Part shown: in pieces, positions 23,797 to 35,232 of the stretch
How the letters are laid out: the number at the start of each line of letters is the position of its first letter
Position numbering within the stretch: position 1 is the first letter of the stretch
Assembly: GCA_037043015.1 (NCBI GenBank)
Contig: CM073327.1
Coordinates: 17,404,727 to 17,468,726 of the forward strand
Direction of reading: 5' to 3'
Source: Bryum argenteum
Taxonomy: Eukaryota; Streptophyta; Bryopsida; Bryales; Bryaceae
DNA length: 64,000 nt
Translations under genes and position numbers: made by a program
Notes under the pieces: model-generated
What the model was told of the DNA's origin: nothing
Database searches by the model: none
Seen by the model: only the letters and a program-made list of their open reading frames with translations

Positions 23797-25142
23797 CTAC
23801 AATGACACTATGTATGATGATTTGTCATTCTTAATCCGATTCTTCATCATCGTGTTTACGACTTGTCGCAGCGCCGTAAGAAGGTGGTCCTCGAGAAGAT
23901 TCTCCAAACAAGTACGTTTGCCTAAAGTTTCTTTCGGCTTCAAGGTACATTCAATGTATTCCTGCTGACTTAGAAGTGTGGCTTGTTGCAGATCTTGTTG
24001 GTACCTCGCCTCTTCATCCTCCGGAGATAGATAAGGTGCTGAAGGCAGGTCGTTACTTCCGTATGCATTTTGACCATATCCATAATTTGTGTAGCCAACA
24101 ATGTCTGATCTTCTATCATATTGACCTCCATACTCGTATGTTTCCTTCGGGTGTGATGGCCTACGGTATTCGGGACTTCCGAATGTTGTACCGTATTGGT
24201 TCCCACGATTGTATGGGTTTATAGGATGAGTTGGGCTTGAGTTGCATTGAGCATTGGATCCGCTACCCTGCTCACCTCCTAAACCATGTGTACCTCCTGT
24301 ATACATTGGAGATGGGTAGTTCGAACTAGATCCATCTCTACCGTACTCGCGTTCGGCTCCGTCGTGTTTTTCTTTGATGAGGTGGCATATAACTCACCGA
24401 TCTCGAATTGGTGGTTTCCATGGTAATACCCCTCACTTCCAGTGCCAAAGGATACGGGTGCTTGACGATCGTCATGGTTTGAGTCTTCTTGAGTGCCCCC
24501 ATATGCCCTTGGAGTTCCATGTTGTTGAAGTTGGGCATCCATATCACCAACGTTCGAGAATCGTGAGTATAACAATCGCTTGGTCCCATCCAATTTGTGG
24601 GAATGAATCGGTTCTTTGCGATCCAATAAATGCACGTTCAAACCTATCACAAAATGTCCACTCAATGTCCTTGTGCGGGACTATTTCAGCCCACACCATG
24701 GCCATGGTAGAATACAACATCAATTCGGCCTTGTGTTCTTGATTCCAATCGCAATTGTGACTTCGTGATATCTCGTGCGCAAAATGATCGCTCTTGCAAC
24801 TCTTCACCGGGCCTTCACGACGAGGACCATATTTCTCTCCGCTTCGTGCAGCGGCCATAACTTCATGATGTGGTACATCTTCACGTACTTCTTGCACATG
24901 GTGCAATTCCAAATGTCCGCCTCTCCTCTCGCCAACCCGGCTCGCAACACGCTTTGGGTCACTCCATGCTTCCCAATCCATTTTTGGAGGGTCGCCCTTT
25001 GGTCGTGGAGACTTGGCCTCGCCCCGAACGTGAAAACTTGGCGCCATTTCCAGCGCCGACAAGTATGCGCGGTGTGGGCGTGGGTGACCCACGCGAACTC
25101 CGAGTAACGCATCGATGCGGCTTTAAAAAAGCCGCAACGCAC
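23797..25142 (-). pseudogene. CKKYVKMYH-family cargo gene, frame-broken
   Basis: Read right to left. A frame starting at 25142 reaches CTMCKKYVKMYHIMKLWP (about 24850-24905), a Cys-rich block. Another frame then carries SCKSDHFAHE and AELMLYSTMAMVWAEIV..DIEW (about 24665-24800), and a last one (24306-23797) holds a Tyr/Gly-rich low-complexity tail (YEYGGQYDRR, YGYGQNAYGS) and EDEEARYQQDLQQATLLSQQEY. The first two blocks align with the gene at 30.9-31.3 kb. The nucleotide differences there fall mostly at third codon positions of the CKKYVKMYH frame, which identifies the true frame. I recognise no known family; the two CxxC-like pairs could bind zinc. At least one frame change separates the blocks. 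Confidence 0.6.
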
Positions 25143-25179
25143 ACTGCTTCACTGCAGTGAGGGACAATGAGCCCCTCCT

Positions 25180-25188
25180 CCTATTTAT
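25180..25188 (-). promoter_or_regulatory. TATA-like box of the 25.1-kb minus-strand gene
   Basis: On the minus strand, ATAAATAGG follows GC block 2 and precedes a leader with CCCTCACTGC. The placement matches the other three genes of the element. Confidence 0.5.
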
Positions 25189-25195
25189 GCCGACC

Positions 25196-25550
25196 GGGAT
25201 CGGACGCCATTGGCCACCGGCATTGGCCGTCCGATCCGGCCGGCAGCACCGTCAAATCGGCGATCCGGCTGCCGGCGATCCGGCGTCGGCGATCCGGCGG
25301 CCGGCGACCGGCGGTACGACCGATCGGTCGTGACGTCCGATCGGTCGATCGGGCCGTCCGATGGCGCAGCCGACGGCCGATCGGGCCGTCCGATGGCGCA
25401 CCGTCGACGGCGACGGGGCCGCCGATCCCGGCCGACCGGCGACCGGTCTGCCGACCGGCCTGGCGACCGACGACCGGGCCGGAGACCGACGACCGGGCCG
25501 GCGACCGACCCCGTCCCCCGGGCGACCGGTCGGTCGCTCCTTCCGCGTCT
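25196..25550. promoter_or_regulatory. GC block 2
   Basis: GC-rich array of CCGATCGGTCG, GGCGACCGG and GGCCGTCCGATGG words. It lies upstream of the minus-strand CKKYVKMYH gene and at the border of direct repeat R1. Its end (GCGACCGGTCGGTCGCTCCT) is repeated at 28430-28449. Confidence 0.7.
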
Positions 25551-25789
25551 CCCCCTTCCCCCTCCTCCTCTTGCCTCACCCCAAAACTCCCCGTTTGCAC
25601 AACTTCGAACACTTCCTCGCCTTGAGAACCTGCATTTTCAAAAGTTCTATATTTAGCCTCTTTGGTCCACGTGGCGTCTAAATAAGGACAGGGAATGTTC
25701 TGACAAGGGAATGTCGGGAATGTCTTTTTGTCATAAACGGGAATGTTTTATGACAAAGATACTATCCGCTTTAAATAAACCTATAATAA

Positions 25790-26718
25790 GGGACTCTTTG
25801 CAAGAGGAGGGAAGGCCAACAAATCTCCAAGCCAATTCACGCACTTTTTGAGTTATGTTGCCCAATTAGCTTTAATTGAACAATACATTTAACAACCAAT
25901 TTAGTGGGGCCAATTTTCCGAGTCGTGAAGTCCTTTGGAGTTGAAGCCCATGTCTAGAAGGAGAGCCAAGGCCATGGGGTCAATTCTTATTATTAACTAG
26001 AGTCCATGTTTTTTTTTTTGTACACATTTATTTTTTATTTTTTATTTTTTGGAATTATTCTTCCCTAACACCTTAACAACCATGGCCACCATTTCGTCTT
26101 TTATCGTCACGGCCAAAAAATGTTTCATATTCAATTTCAAATGTAATGATCTCGCATCTAGTGATGATCCAACGGTTGAAGATTTCACACTACTACATAT
26201 GGTAGTTTACTCAAGATCCTATGGTTGAAATTATAAAGTATATCCAAAAATATTGGACATAGCCCCTTTGTAGTGAAACCACCTATTCTCGTACACTTAA
26301 GGAAAATTGAGGGAATCTATATACTTGGTGTGAGAAAGGAGTGGGTTACTATTTTTCACGGATAGGAAATAGAAAAAGACAAGCTAACCCTATTTATGTG
26401 CTTTTTTAAAGCACACACATAAAGAAATACAAATTTTATAAGGAGAAGCCTAAAGGCGGGCACCCTAAATATGTACGCATAATGTAAATGCAAGGGAGGT
26501 GAGATCTTTATAAAGTCAAGAATCTTTGCCTCGCGCCTTTAGGTGGTTTCATCATAGTTCATAGTGGTGAGTGCTAGTATTGCAAGCTCCCATGGATTCA
26601 CATTCATTTCTTCTATCTCCCAACTTTTGTCAAAATTTATCCATTCTCACTAGGAGAATTTGCCATGTCTTGGCCCCCATTCATGACTTGCCCCATACAA
26701 TGTACCCTGAGGTGGCCC
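25790..26718. mobile_element. Harbinger-type miniature element with an inner insertion
   Basis: Starts GGGACTCTTTGCAAGAGGAGGGAAGGCC and ends ..GTACCCTGAGGTGGCCC, flanked by TAA (25787-25789 and 26719-26721). It is related to 8708-9209. Its extra length comes from an inserted segment (about 26066-26580) related to the TTAA-flanked element at 29753-30020. Confidence 0.7.
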
Positions 26719-27505
26719 TAAATCCCCTCTGATTACATTCCATAAATTTTACCTAGTCCTTGGTGAGAGTATATTGATGTCTCACATTGGAGAGATCCAA
26801 GTATATATGAAATGTAGGTGATCATGTGTGAGCATTTACTTTTCATAACACTGGTCTTACTGAGTTTGTCAATATTTAGACTTTCTATTTGGGCCTTAAC
26901 ATTTCCACATTGTATGGTCTATATTAATTGATGGGTATTTGGAAATTACTCCGTCGTTGTGTATTCTAATTAGTAATACTTATTATAAAAATATGGTGCA
27001 TAAACAATTAATTCTATTATTCGCTATTTTTTGTTTGACAACCTTCAACTAACCTAGGAGAATATATATAATCTAGTACATATGATTAATTGTAGCATTA
27101 TTCTTATTGTATGGATTTGAATAGTTACTTATTTCCCTCTTACAAAGGTAATTGAAATAAGTTTTCATTGTTACTATTTTTGCAATCATAAAATAAGAGA
27201 AATAAATAGGGAGACAAATAAATTTTAAAAAATATCCCACCCTATAAGTGTTCAACATATGGCAATAATGGCATCAACTTCTAAATTTTTAAGCATATTT
27301 GATATTGTACAAGTATAGTACATTAGTACTAGGATTAGATGTTATATCAAATTGATTATTCGTATACTATGATTGATTGATTTGGGAATAGAATATTTTG
27401 AAGAGCCATCACTTCTTCATTTACTGTATGTAATGGATACATTCTCTTGTGGATAAACTTTAAGTTCTTGGTTAAAGATGTATGAATTACTATGTAGGCC
27501 TCTAG

Positions 27506-27572
27506 GGTATAGGGTTTAGGGTATAGGGTTTAGGGTATAGGGTTTAGGATTTAGGGTTTAGGGTTTATGGTC
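27506..27572 (+). repeat. Interstitial telomere-like tract
   Basis: Alternating GGGTATA and GGGTTTA units, ending in TAGGGTTTAGGGTTTATGG. It is close to the plant telomere repeat TTTAGGG. It lies inside the giant element, in R1 only. Confidence 0.75.
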
Positions 27573-28246
27573 TTGAGGATTTGGGGTGGATTTCATTTTA
27601 ATCCTAGTTTTTGTGTTGCAAAGCTTTGCAAACACAATTGTGTGTGGATGTAAAATAATGGATTACTGTATGTATGGATTAGTTCTCAATTATATTTTAC
27701 ATGGATACAAGTTGCACTTATCTACATCGCATAGTTAATGTGTGCAAAATAATCTATTTTGTATTTATCATTTTTGATTGAAGATGTTATTGACATGGAA
27801 TAAATCACACATTTATTGCAAAGAATATATAGGTACAATATTAAACATCAACATACGAATTATGATTCCTGAGTCTTCAATCTCATAGCCTATTTTAAAC
27901 CAATATTGGAATAGAGTTACTATTGTATGTCATGTGGCTCAGAGTTTAATTCATAGAGCCTCATAGATCATAACGTATGAGTACTGAAGTAGTATTTGTA
28001 CGAAACATCTTTGAATTCGTGAAGATCTATACTTTTATGGAGTTCACTCGAAATGGTTATGAACTTAAAATTTAAAGTTCAAATGTATCCGTGAAAAAAG
28101 AATACTTAGCATTTGAAAATCAACATAGGATTCCTTTTTCATTGTGTAGTAATTATCAAAAATCGAGTAATGTAAATCTTTGAGAAATAAAAAAGGATCC
28201 TATGCAATTTTATCTTATTTTAGTTATATATTTAAGGAAAAAAATT

Positions 28247-28450
28247 AAAAAAAAAAAAAAAAAAAAAATCATCTGCCCCCATTTTTCGGTTGGCCGCCAT
28301 CCAAGGCGGCGTCACGCGCCCGGCCGCGTCCGGCGACCGGCAACCGTCCCAGCGTCCGGCGACCGTCCGGCGACCGCCCGACCGCCCGGCGACCGCCCGA
28401 CCGGCTGGGGACCGACCACGCGTCCGGCGGCGACCGGTCGGTCGCTCCTT
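28247..28450. promoter_or_regulatory. Poly-A run and GC block 3 (no gene attached)
   Basis: A run of A residues (28247-28268) is followed by about 180 bp of GC-rich DNA (GGCGACCGCCCGACCG, GCGACCGGTCGGTCGCTCC). It resembles the other blocks of the element but has no gene next to it. It marks the junction of R1 and R2. Confidence 0.6.
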
Positions 28451-29752
28451 CCGCGTCCCCCCTTCCCCCTCCTCCTCTTGCCTCTCCCCAAACTCCCCGT
28501 TTGCACAACTTCGATCACTTCCTCGCCTTGCATACCTGCATTTTCAAAAGTACTATATTTAGTCTTTATGATCCACGTGGTGTCTAAATATGGACAGGGA
28601 ATTTTCTGACAAGAGAATGTCGGGAATATCTCTTTGTCCCATGCGAGAATGTTTTATGACAAAGATACTCTTGGCTTTAAATATATCCATAGTAATGGAC
28701 TTTCTTCAAGGGGAGTTAAGGCGAGCAAATCTCCACGCCAATACACTCACTTTTTGAGTTGTTGTGCCCAATTGGCTCGAATCGAAGTAAACATTTAACA
28801 ATCAATATAGTGTGGTCAATTTTCTCATTTGTGAAGGCATTGAGAGTTCATGCCCTTGTTTATAAGGAAAGCAAAGGCAATGGGGCCAATTCTTATTATA
28901 AGTTAAAGACCATGCTTTTGATTGTACACCTTAATTTATTACTGTTAAAATATTCCTTCTTAACCCCTAAAGATCCATGGACACCAAAGTGGAGGTTTCC
29001 TATTTCGGCAAACTTATATGAAGAGGTCAAAAGTAATAATTTTTTATTAAATTTTTTCTAGGTGGTCCTTACACCGCAAAGTGCATGTGGTAAAATTTGC
29101 ATATCCAAATTCCAAATTTACAACCTACATCTATAATATTTACGTTTGAAGTCCACTAAGGGCAGTTAAATTTAGTCTTTGTTTGAAATTCTTTTTTGGA
29201 AATATGTTCATGAACAATTTACTACTTCAGTTCCAAAGTGACCCAAGTCAAAATGTTTGTCTATTTCACAAGGGTACCGTTGAGAGATTACAAAAATAAT
29301 CTTCACAATTTCTAGTAATTTCCGATATAAGTCATATAACTCTTTCTTCGATTGATTGTTTTGAAAATATAAAATTTTAAATAGGCATCTCTTCTTCATT
29401 TAGAGTATCTAGTGGATAAAATCACTCGTGGATAGGATTTGTGGTTTATGATTTAGGATGTATGAATAACTCTTTAGGATGAGTTCCAAAATAAGTGTCC
29501 TACATTAAGATTAGGATACTCCAATTGACATTCTCAACCATGCAATATTGGAATAGAGTTACTGTTGTAGGTCATGTGGTTAAAAGTTTGATTCATGAAG
29601 CCAATGGTCAATTAAATTACAAAAGGAAAATAGAGAAAAAAGATATTGATTCGAAACCAAATGAATGCCTTATGTTTGAAACATCTATTAATTTGTGAAG
29701 ATTTACACTTTAAAGAGTCCACTCAAAATGGTTATGAACTTAAAATTTAGAG

Positions 29753-30020
29753 TTAACCCCTAAACGACCACGGCCACCGATTCGGCGTTTACAGTGAAGG
29801 AAAAAATAATTTACAGTCAACTTCAAATGTTATGATCTCACATCTAGTGATGATCCAACGGTTAAAAATATTCACAGTACTACCAATGGTAGTCTACTTC
29901 AAGATCCTACGGATGAAATTATCAATAATTTCCAAAAATATTGGACGTACCCCATTAGTACATAGTGGTCTCGTGTTGGGATTTCAAGCTCCCGAAACAT
30001 TGTGGATTTTTAGGGGTTAA
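29753..30020. mobile_element. piggyBac-like miniature element, CCCCTAAA family, in R2
   Basis: TTAA at both ends (29753-29756 and 30017-30020), with inverted ends CCCCTAAA / TTTAGGGG. The flanks 'aacttaaaatttagag' and 'gatgtatccgtgag' are contiguous in R1 around 28078-28081 (TTCA), which is the empty site. Confidence 0.85.
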
Positions 30021-30158
30021 GATGTATCCGTGAGAAATAATATATTGCATTTCGTAAATCAACATAGGATTCCTTTTTTCAAAGTGTAATAATCACGAGA
30101 ATCAAATAACAAAAACTTTGCGAAATAAAAAAGGATCCTATGCTATGTAAGATCTCTC

Positions 30159-30161
<3 letters not shown>

Positions 30162-30246
<85 letters not shown>
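30162..30246. repeat. (AT)n microsatellite
   Basis: About 40 AT repeats followed by A-rich DNA. The equivalent place in R1 has only 'tatatttaagg' plus poly-A, so it expanded after the duplication. Confidence 0.95.
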
Positions 30247-30247
<1 letters not shown>

Positions 30248-30281
30248 TAAAAAAATGAAAAAATTAAAAAAAAAAACAAGC

Positions 30282-30505
30282 TGCCGCCCACATCGGTCGG
30301 CCGCGTTGGTCGACCGGCATCGGTCGGCCGGCATCGAGCGGCCACATCGGTCGGCAGCGACCGGCCGGCCCGAACGACCGGCCACGATCGGCCGCCCCGA
30401 TCGGGTCGACCGGATCGACCGCCACGTCGATCACGGCCGGACCGGCCGGCCAAAGACGGTCGCGGCCGTGATTGGCCGAAGGACCGTCCGACCGGCCGGT
30501 CTCTA
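30282..30505. promoter_or_regulatory. GC block 4
   Basis: GC-rich array (GCATCGGTCGGCCG, GATCGGCCGCCCCGATCGG, GACCGGCCGG) directly upstream of the RING-type cargo gene, mirroring block 1 before the kinase-like gene. Confidence 0.7.
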
Positions 30506-30524
30506 GGGTTGGGAGGAAGGGGGG

Positions 30525-30532
30525 ATAAAAGG
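30525..30532 (+). promoter_or_regulatory. TATA-like box of the RING-type cargo gene
   Basis: ATAAAAGG lies after GC block 4, about 205 bp before the first plausible ATG (30730), followed by CCCCTCACTTCTCC. Confidence 0.55.
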
Positions 30533-30729
30533 CCTTTGGGGCCTCATTTCCCCTCACTTCTCCTTGTATTCATCCATCTCAACCGAGCCGCAACCGTGGG
30601 CATTAGCTTCTCGTGTCTTTGCATTTGTGGTGGCGGGGGAAGTCGGCGTGATACTTGCATGGTCAGCTGCAGTGAATTTTTGCATACTTGGGATATCTTC
30701 GGGGTATTTTAAATACTCCCTATTCTTCA

Positions 30730-33700
30730 TGGCGACGGATATTGATAACACGAACATGGAGGTCGGTTCGAAACAGACCTTGAGGTCACTCATGACGAAA
30801 AACCACAAACGCAGGATTGGTGGGGACCGAGTTGGTTTTCCATGAGACACCGTCAAAGAGAGTGAAACCAAAAGGAGCGAGACATGAGTTGCACTACGAT
30901 ATCTTGGATAATGAGGCCATCAAAGCCGAGAGCGGTTGGGCCAATGAACCGGAGGAATCTTTGGAGAATGGCGACGTGCAAGAAATATGTGAAGATGTAT
31001 CACATTGGGAAACTTTGGCCTCGAGAATGTCACAAAGTTAATACCAATAATTTTACTTGCAACCCTCAAACATGCAAGGATGATCACTTCCTTCATCGTG
31101 CTGAAGAAGTTTGGGTGGCATTGTTTGGAACTCGTCCCAAGAGCAAGGGTTATTTTTCATATACGCTCTTGAGCATGGTGTATGCTGAGCTCATATTGAA
31201 GCGCAAGGTGAACTGGAGCACATTCACGCCGAGTAGTGCATATCCTCTTCGAATCGGGAGAAATCAAAAGGATATCCCTCATAGGTTTGATCCAGAATCA
31301 AACTCTACAAAGGCCTTATTGCAGTACTTGAGGAGGAAAACTCACGAGACGGCGGAGAAGGAATCTCCTCCAACAACCACGACACATCAGGAGGATGGAA
31401 GGAATATGGTTGCTACGGATGCCCCAATCGTAGAACCAACTATAACTGATAGGCTCGAAGGTGCAAACGTAGTTGAAGAACCTCGTGAAACCCCGGTACC
31501 AACACCAGAGGAGGCAGGGCCAAGTGAACCACGGGAAACCAGAGCACCAACTTCTCCCATGGATGACATGGATCTCGATTCGGGTGCGGCGCCAAAGTTT
31601 GAGAGGTATATGCGTTATCAAGTACCGGATAACACATTGGATGAGTGGATGAAAAAAGCAAAAAGTTTGGCAGATTGGTGCAATGAGGTAGATAAAGAGG
31701 AAGGTTTGCCAGGGAATCATTGGCCTGAGACTACGGGTGAACAGATAACTAATCTAGGGTACAACTTGAAGATGGGGTCAGAAATACTTGCGGATATGGC
31801 TCCAAAATTTGTGGGGATGGCTCATAGTTTTGCAGGTGTCATGCCCAACGTTCTACTAGCTGCCAACAATTTTGAGGCACTCGTAGATCGGTTTGAACCT
31901 CTACTGAAGGACCGAGTGAAGACTGAGCTAATCATTGTGAAACAGGAGAAACAACAGCAAATTACGCAACGTCTCCTTGACGAGTTCTACAGGGAATTGC
32001 GGTTGTTTGGCCAAGGTCCTGCTAGCAAGTATGAGGTAAAGTACCAAGAAGCAATGCGCCAAAAGGATGCGGTAGAAGACTTAGAAGATGACCAATTCAC
32101 CTATGTTCCATCACAGAATGACACTCAGGGGGCTTCATGTAGTCACGTTGTTCCAGAATGTGATGCGGGTGGTAAAGACGATGGTAAAGAGGATGGTGAA
32201 AAGGATGGTAATAAAGATAAGGGGAAGACCATTATCGGGACTTCTGATAGTCTTTTTCTTTCACAAATTGATTCGGGTGGTAAAGAGGATGGTGAAGAAG
32301 AGAAGAGAAAGACGTATATCAGGGATTTATCTCCTCTCAAAGAGGTTGGTGAAGAGGATGGTAAAGAAGATAAGGGAAAAACCATTATCGAAATAGACGA
32401 TGATGACGATGATGAAATTCGGGGGGGAATTGAAGTTAATATCACAAAAAGAGATAGATGATGCACAGATTGAGCGACAACGAGCATGGGCGATGGAGTT
32501 CGCAGCACTGAAGAAGGAGAGAGATGTTACAGTTGCGAAATTGGAGGAGGAAGCAAAAGCATGCTCAATGAAGTTGGAGGCTACAAGTAAAGAGAGAGAT
32601 GAGGCAGTCGCTGAATTGGAGGCATTACGGAAAACCTTCAAAACGGTAGATTCTACAGAGGCAAGTCTCCACCTTCACCTACGCATACTACCATGGTTGG
32701 AATGGGTTCATCGACTTCAAGATAAGAGGAGCTTGGTTTCGAGGGCAAAAGAAGATCTCAAATCGATTGCATCTACATCAAAGGAATCACGTGAAGTTGT
32801 AGATGCTTCATTGGAGAAGTTACATGCGAACAGATCAAAAAAAACGATATGACCCCATAGAGGTCACTTTTTGGGGGGATATTGAAGAGATGATGGAGCG
32901 TACAAACTACTCTAAGATGGGACGAAACAATGATGTTGATTGGACTATGAAGATAGAGGAAGGATGGGCGCCGTATAGTAGATTCTCATCGCACCTACAA
33001 GAGTCAGCTCGCATTGTAATCAACACATGCGACCCTCCTCCCGCAATACTTAAAGACAAATGTGCGGTGTGCCTACATAATTTTGGTCCGGAGGGCGCAT
33101 ACACGTTAGGCCAATGTAGCCATAACTTTCATGTTACTTGCATATGCCGATATGCGATGACTAAATCGGTATGTCCAAAGATGTCGCTCCCCATTTAGCA
33201 CGAGATTCTACGAGATGATGGGCATACGAGATCTTATGCCACCAGGGCACGAGTTCAACCGATGGAATCTTCCATTGGATCAATACCCGAAGAAATTTCT
33301 AAACTACTCTGATTGGGAAAATGCTCTTACCTGGAGTACATCCGAATCAAAACACCAACTAGCCATTCAATTTGGTGGGGATCATGATCAGTTATTTTGG
33401 ATGACACGAGATTACGAAATAGAGATCAGGGCGAGGAATATTGAAGGTGATGAGCAACGAGAGTTGTTTTGTCGTAATTTCGGGGGGCATTGGAGCGTCG
33501 AACACAACCGTTTCTTTCGATTTCCTCCAAAGAAAGTGGAAAAGGGAGAAGATGGTTCGTGGCACGAAATAACCGATTCAACAGGCTTTGGTGAGGAGTA
33601 CAAGAAGTACGATCATACTCCAATTGGAAGAGCTCTGGTACTCGCAAAATTGGAGGAGGCCGCAATATTCCGGATTTCGATACCGGAAAATTCTTTTGAA

Positions 33701-33994
33701 GATGTGGAGGTCTCTTATTGGGATGCGGTGAAGAAGTTTGATACGCGTATCGATGACGCCATTACATTTTGGAGAGAATGTCTTTTAAACCCAAAAGACA
33801 CACAACTTCTATTATTGGATGAGTTTGAAGGTGTTGTACAGGATGTCATTGCAAAGATCGAGAAGGCCATGGAAATCTTACATAACAAACAAGTGGATTC
33901 GAGCAAAAAGCGGAAGAGGCAATCGGGCGACGATGGGGAGGATAGTTGGCGGCGGTATGAGAGGCGAAATCGCGGTGGTGGATCGAGAGTATGA
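30730..33994 (+). pseudogene. CKKYVKMYH / coiled-coil / RING-H2 cargo gene, frame-broken
   Basis: From an ATG at 30730 (MATDIDNTNMEVGS) the reading passes through more than one frame into a 525-codon stretch ending at 32461. This holds CKKYVKMYHIGKLWP (about 30981-31025), CKDDHFLHRAEEVWVALFGTRP, FSYTLLSMVYAELIL, then acidic, Lys-rich repeats (DGKEDGEKDG). A second frame (to 32852) is a charged coiled coil (KERDVTVAKLEEEAKA; KERDEAVAELEALRK). A third (32803-33198) carries a RING-H2 pattern: CAVC, 14 residues, C-x-H-x2-H-x2-C, then C. The last Cys (in CRSPFSTRFYEMMG) lies in the frame continuing into 33215-33994, a 259-codon end with NRWNLPLDQYPKKFLN, PIGRALVLAKLEEAA and a basic KKRKRQ tail that may be a nuclear signal. 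RING-H2 proteins are usually E3 ubiquitin ligases; its use to the element is unknown. At least three frame changes. Confidence 0.65.
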
Positions 33995-34130
33995 AGAGGG
34001 CGGTCGAATTGCCCGTCCAAGTCAAAGACCGCGTCTCGCAGTGTAGCTCTGGGATTGGCCAATCGGATGGATCTTGATTTGAAGTTAGAACGGATGTTGG
34101 ACCTTAAGTTCCACATATATAACTATACAT

Positions 34131-34131
<1 letters not shown>

Positions 34132-34208
<77 letters not shown>
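34132..34208. repeat. (AT)n microsatellite
   Basis: About 38 AT repeats in the 3' region of the RING-type gene. Confidence 0.95.
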
Positions 34209-34210
<2 letters not shown>

Positions 34211-35232
34211 TTTTTTTAGATTGTATGGTTGTTGTTTTAAAAATGATGAAAATGCCACCATTGATCCATGGGGCCTTATTTTTGAAGTAAAGGGTTACAA
34301 TCTTTTTGATTTAATGTGCATTTCTTTTGTATGCTTGAGAGTGAAGACTATCGTACGACAAGTATGTAAAAATATATGTAATATTTTTCAAAACATTAAA
34401 TGTAGTCATGTAGACAATAGAATCTCCAAATGCATTTCGAGTATAACAATAAAGTACTACAGTAAACTATAACTACAATTTCTATAATAAGTATAAGTCC
34501 TATGACCCTATACTACATAAAGATGCGAAGTTCAACTACTCATCAGGACCAGAGCATTGCTCATAATCGCTATCTCCCTTCACTTCAGCTCCACTAGATC
34601 CCGTAGGATCATATTCATAATCGCTTGGAACCTCCTCTTTGATCTTGGGTTTATTCTCTGGACATTGTATATTCCCATACTTATGCCAAGTATCAAATTT
34701 GGGGAGATTAACAGGGATCTTCGGTTTTTTAGGCGGAACAATTGGAACCGTTGCGATTTACATTTTATGCGACTTGGAAGTGCCAAGCATGTCTTTGAAC
34801 CCCGTGGCGAGACGAAGAACATTGGCATTCTTTAAATACCGCCCAACGGTACATCGTAGTCACTAGAGATGCTCCTATATTTGGCTCTTGAAAGGGATAC
34901 TAAACCCTTAGACGATTTCTCCAAGGTTGTCGTAACCCTTGTAGTAGAGGTTGAAATAAAGCGCGGGAGTAGCACATTGATCGATACTTGATCCTTACTA
35001 CCGGATGCAATATTCTCCGCGACCGGGATCGAGCTCATAGTGCCCGCAGCTGTGTTACACGCAATGGTCTTCGCATCTATCGCCTCCTTTTCCAACCGTA
35101 AACCAGTAGCGATAACAGGTACGACGTTATTTGATTTGTCCATGCCACCTTGTGTCATTAACCGGGCTAACGGCCGCTCATCATCTAGATCATCCGGCCG
35201 AAAGACCATGAGCGATAAAATCACCATTAGCA
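34209..35232. other. Spacer downstream of the two convergent genes; possible transposase 3' extension
   Basis: Minus-strand frames at 35236-34835 (MMLMVILSLMVFRPDDLDD..) and 34828-34580 are open and lie directly after the transposase. The transposase stop overlaps the next ATG (ATGA). They show no known domain and may be 3' untranslated sequence or a decayed C-terminal extension. Confidence 0.35.

Larger units (their letters stand above)
25490..28267 (+). repeat. Internal direct repeat R1 of the giant element
   Basis: Matches R2 (28400-30280) in order: GC-block end, CTTCCGCGTC..CCCCTCCTCCTCTTGCCTC, GCATTTTCAAAAGT.CTATATTTAG, a Harbinger-like end, then further on 'ccaatattggaatagagttac' and 'aggatcctatgcaattttat'. 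The copies differ by insertions and many substitutions, so the duplication is old. Confidence 0.72.
28400..30280 (+). repeat. Internal direct repeat R2 of the giant element
   Basis: Second copy of the R1 layout. It lacks the telomere-like tract and carries an extra TTAA-flanked element (29753-30020). R1 has an intact, empty target there (28078-28081). Confidence 0.72.

Noticed and set aside
25689-25698. CAGGGAATGT as a possible inner hAT end (also at 28595)
   Set aside because: It differs from CAGGGATGTCA, points the wrong way for a right end, and has no 8-bp duplication. It is just part of the R1/R2 repeat.
30143-30385. Frame with a YIYIYI run
   Set aside because: Translation of the AT microsatellite.
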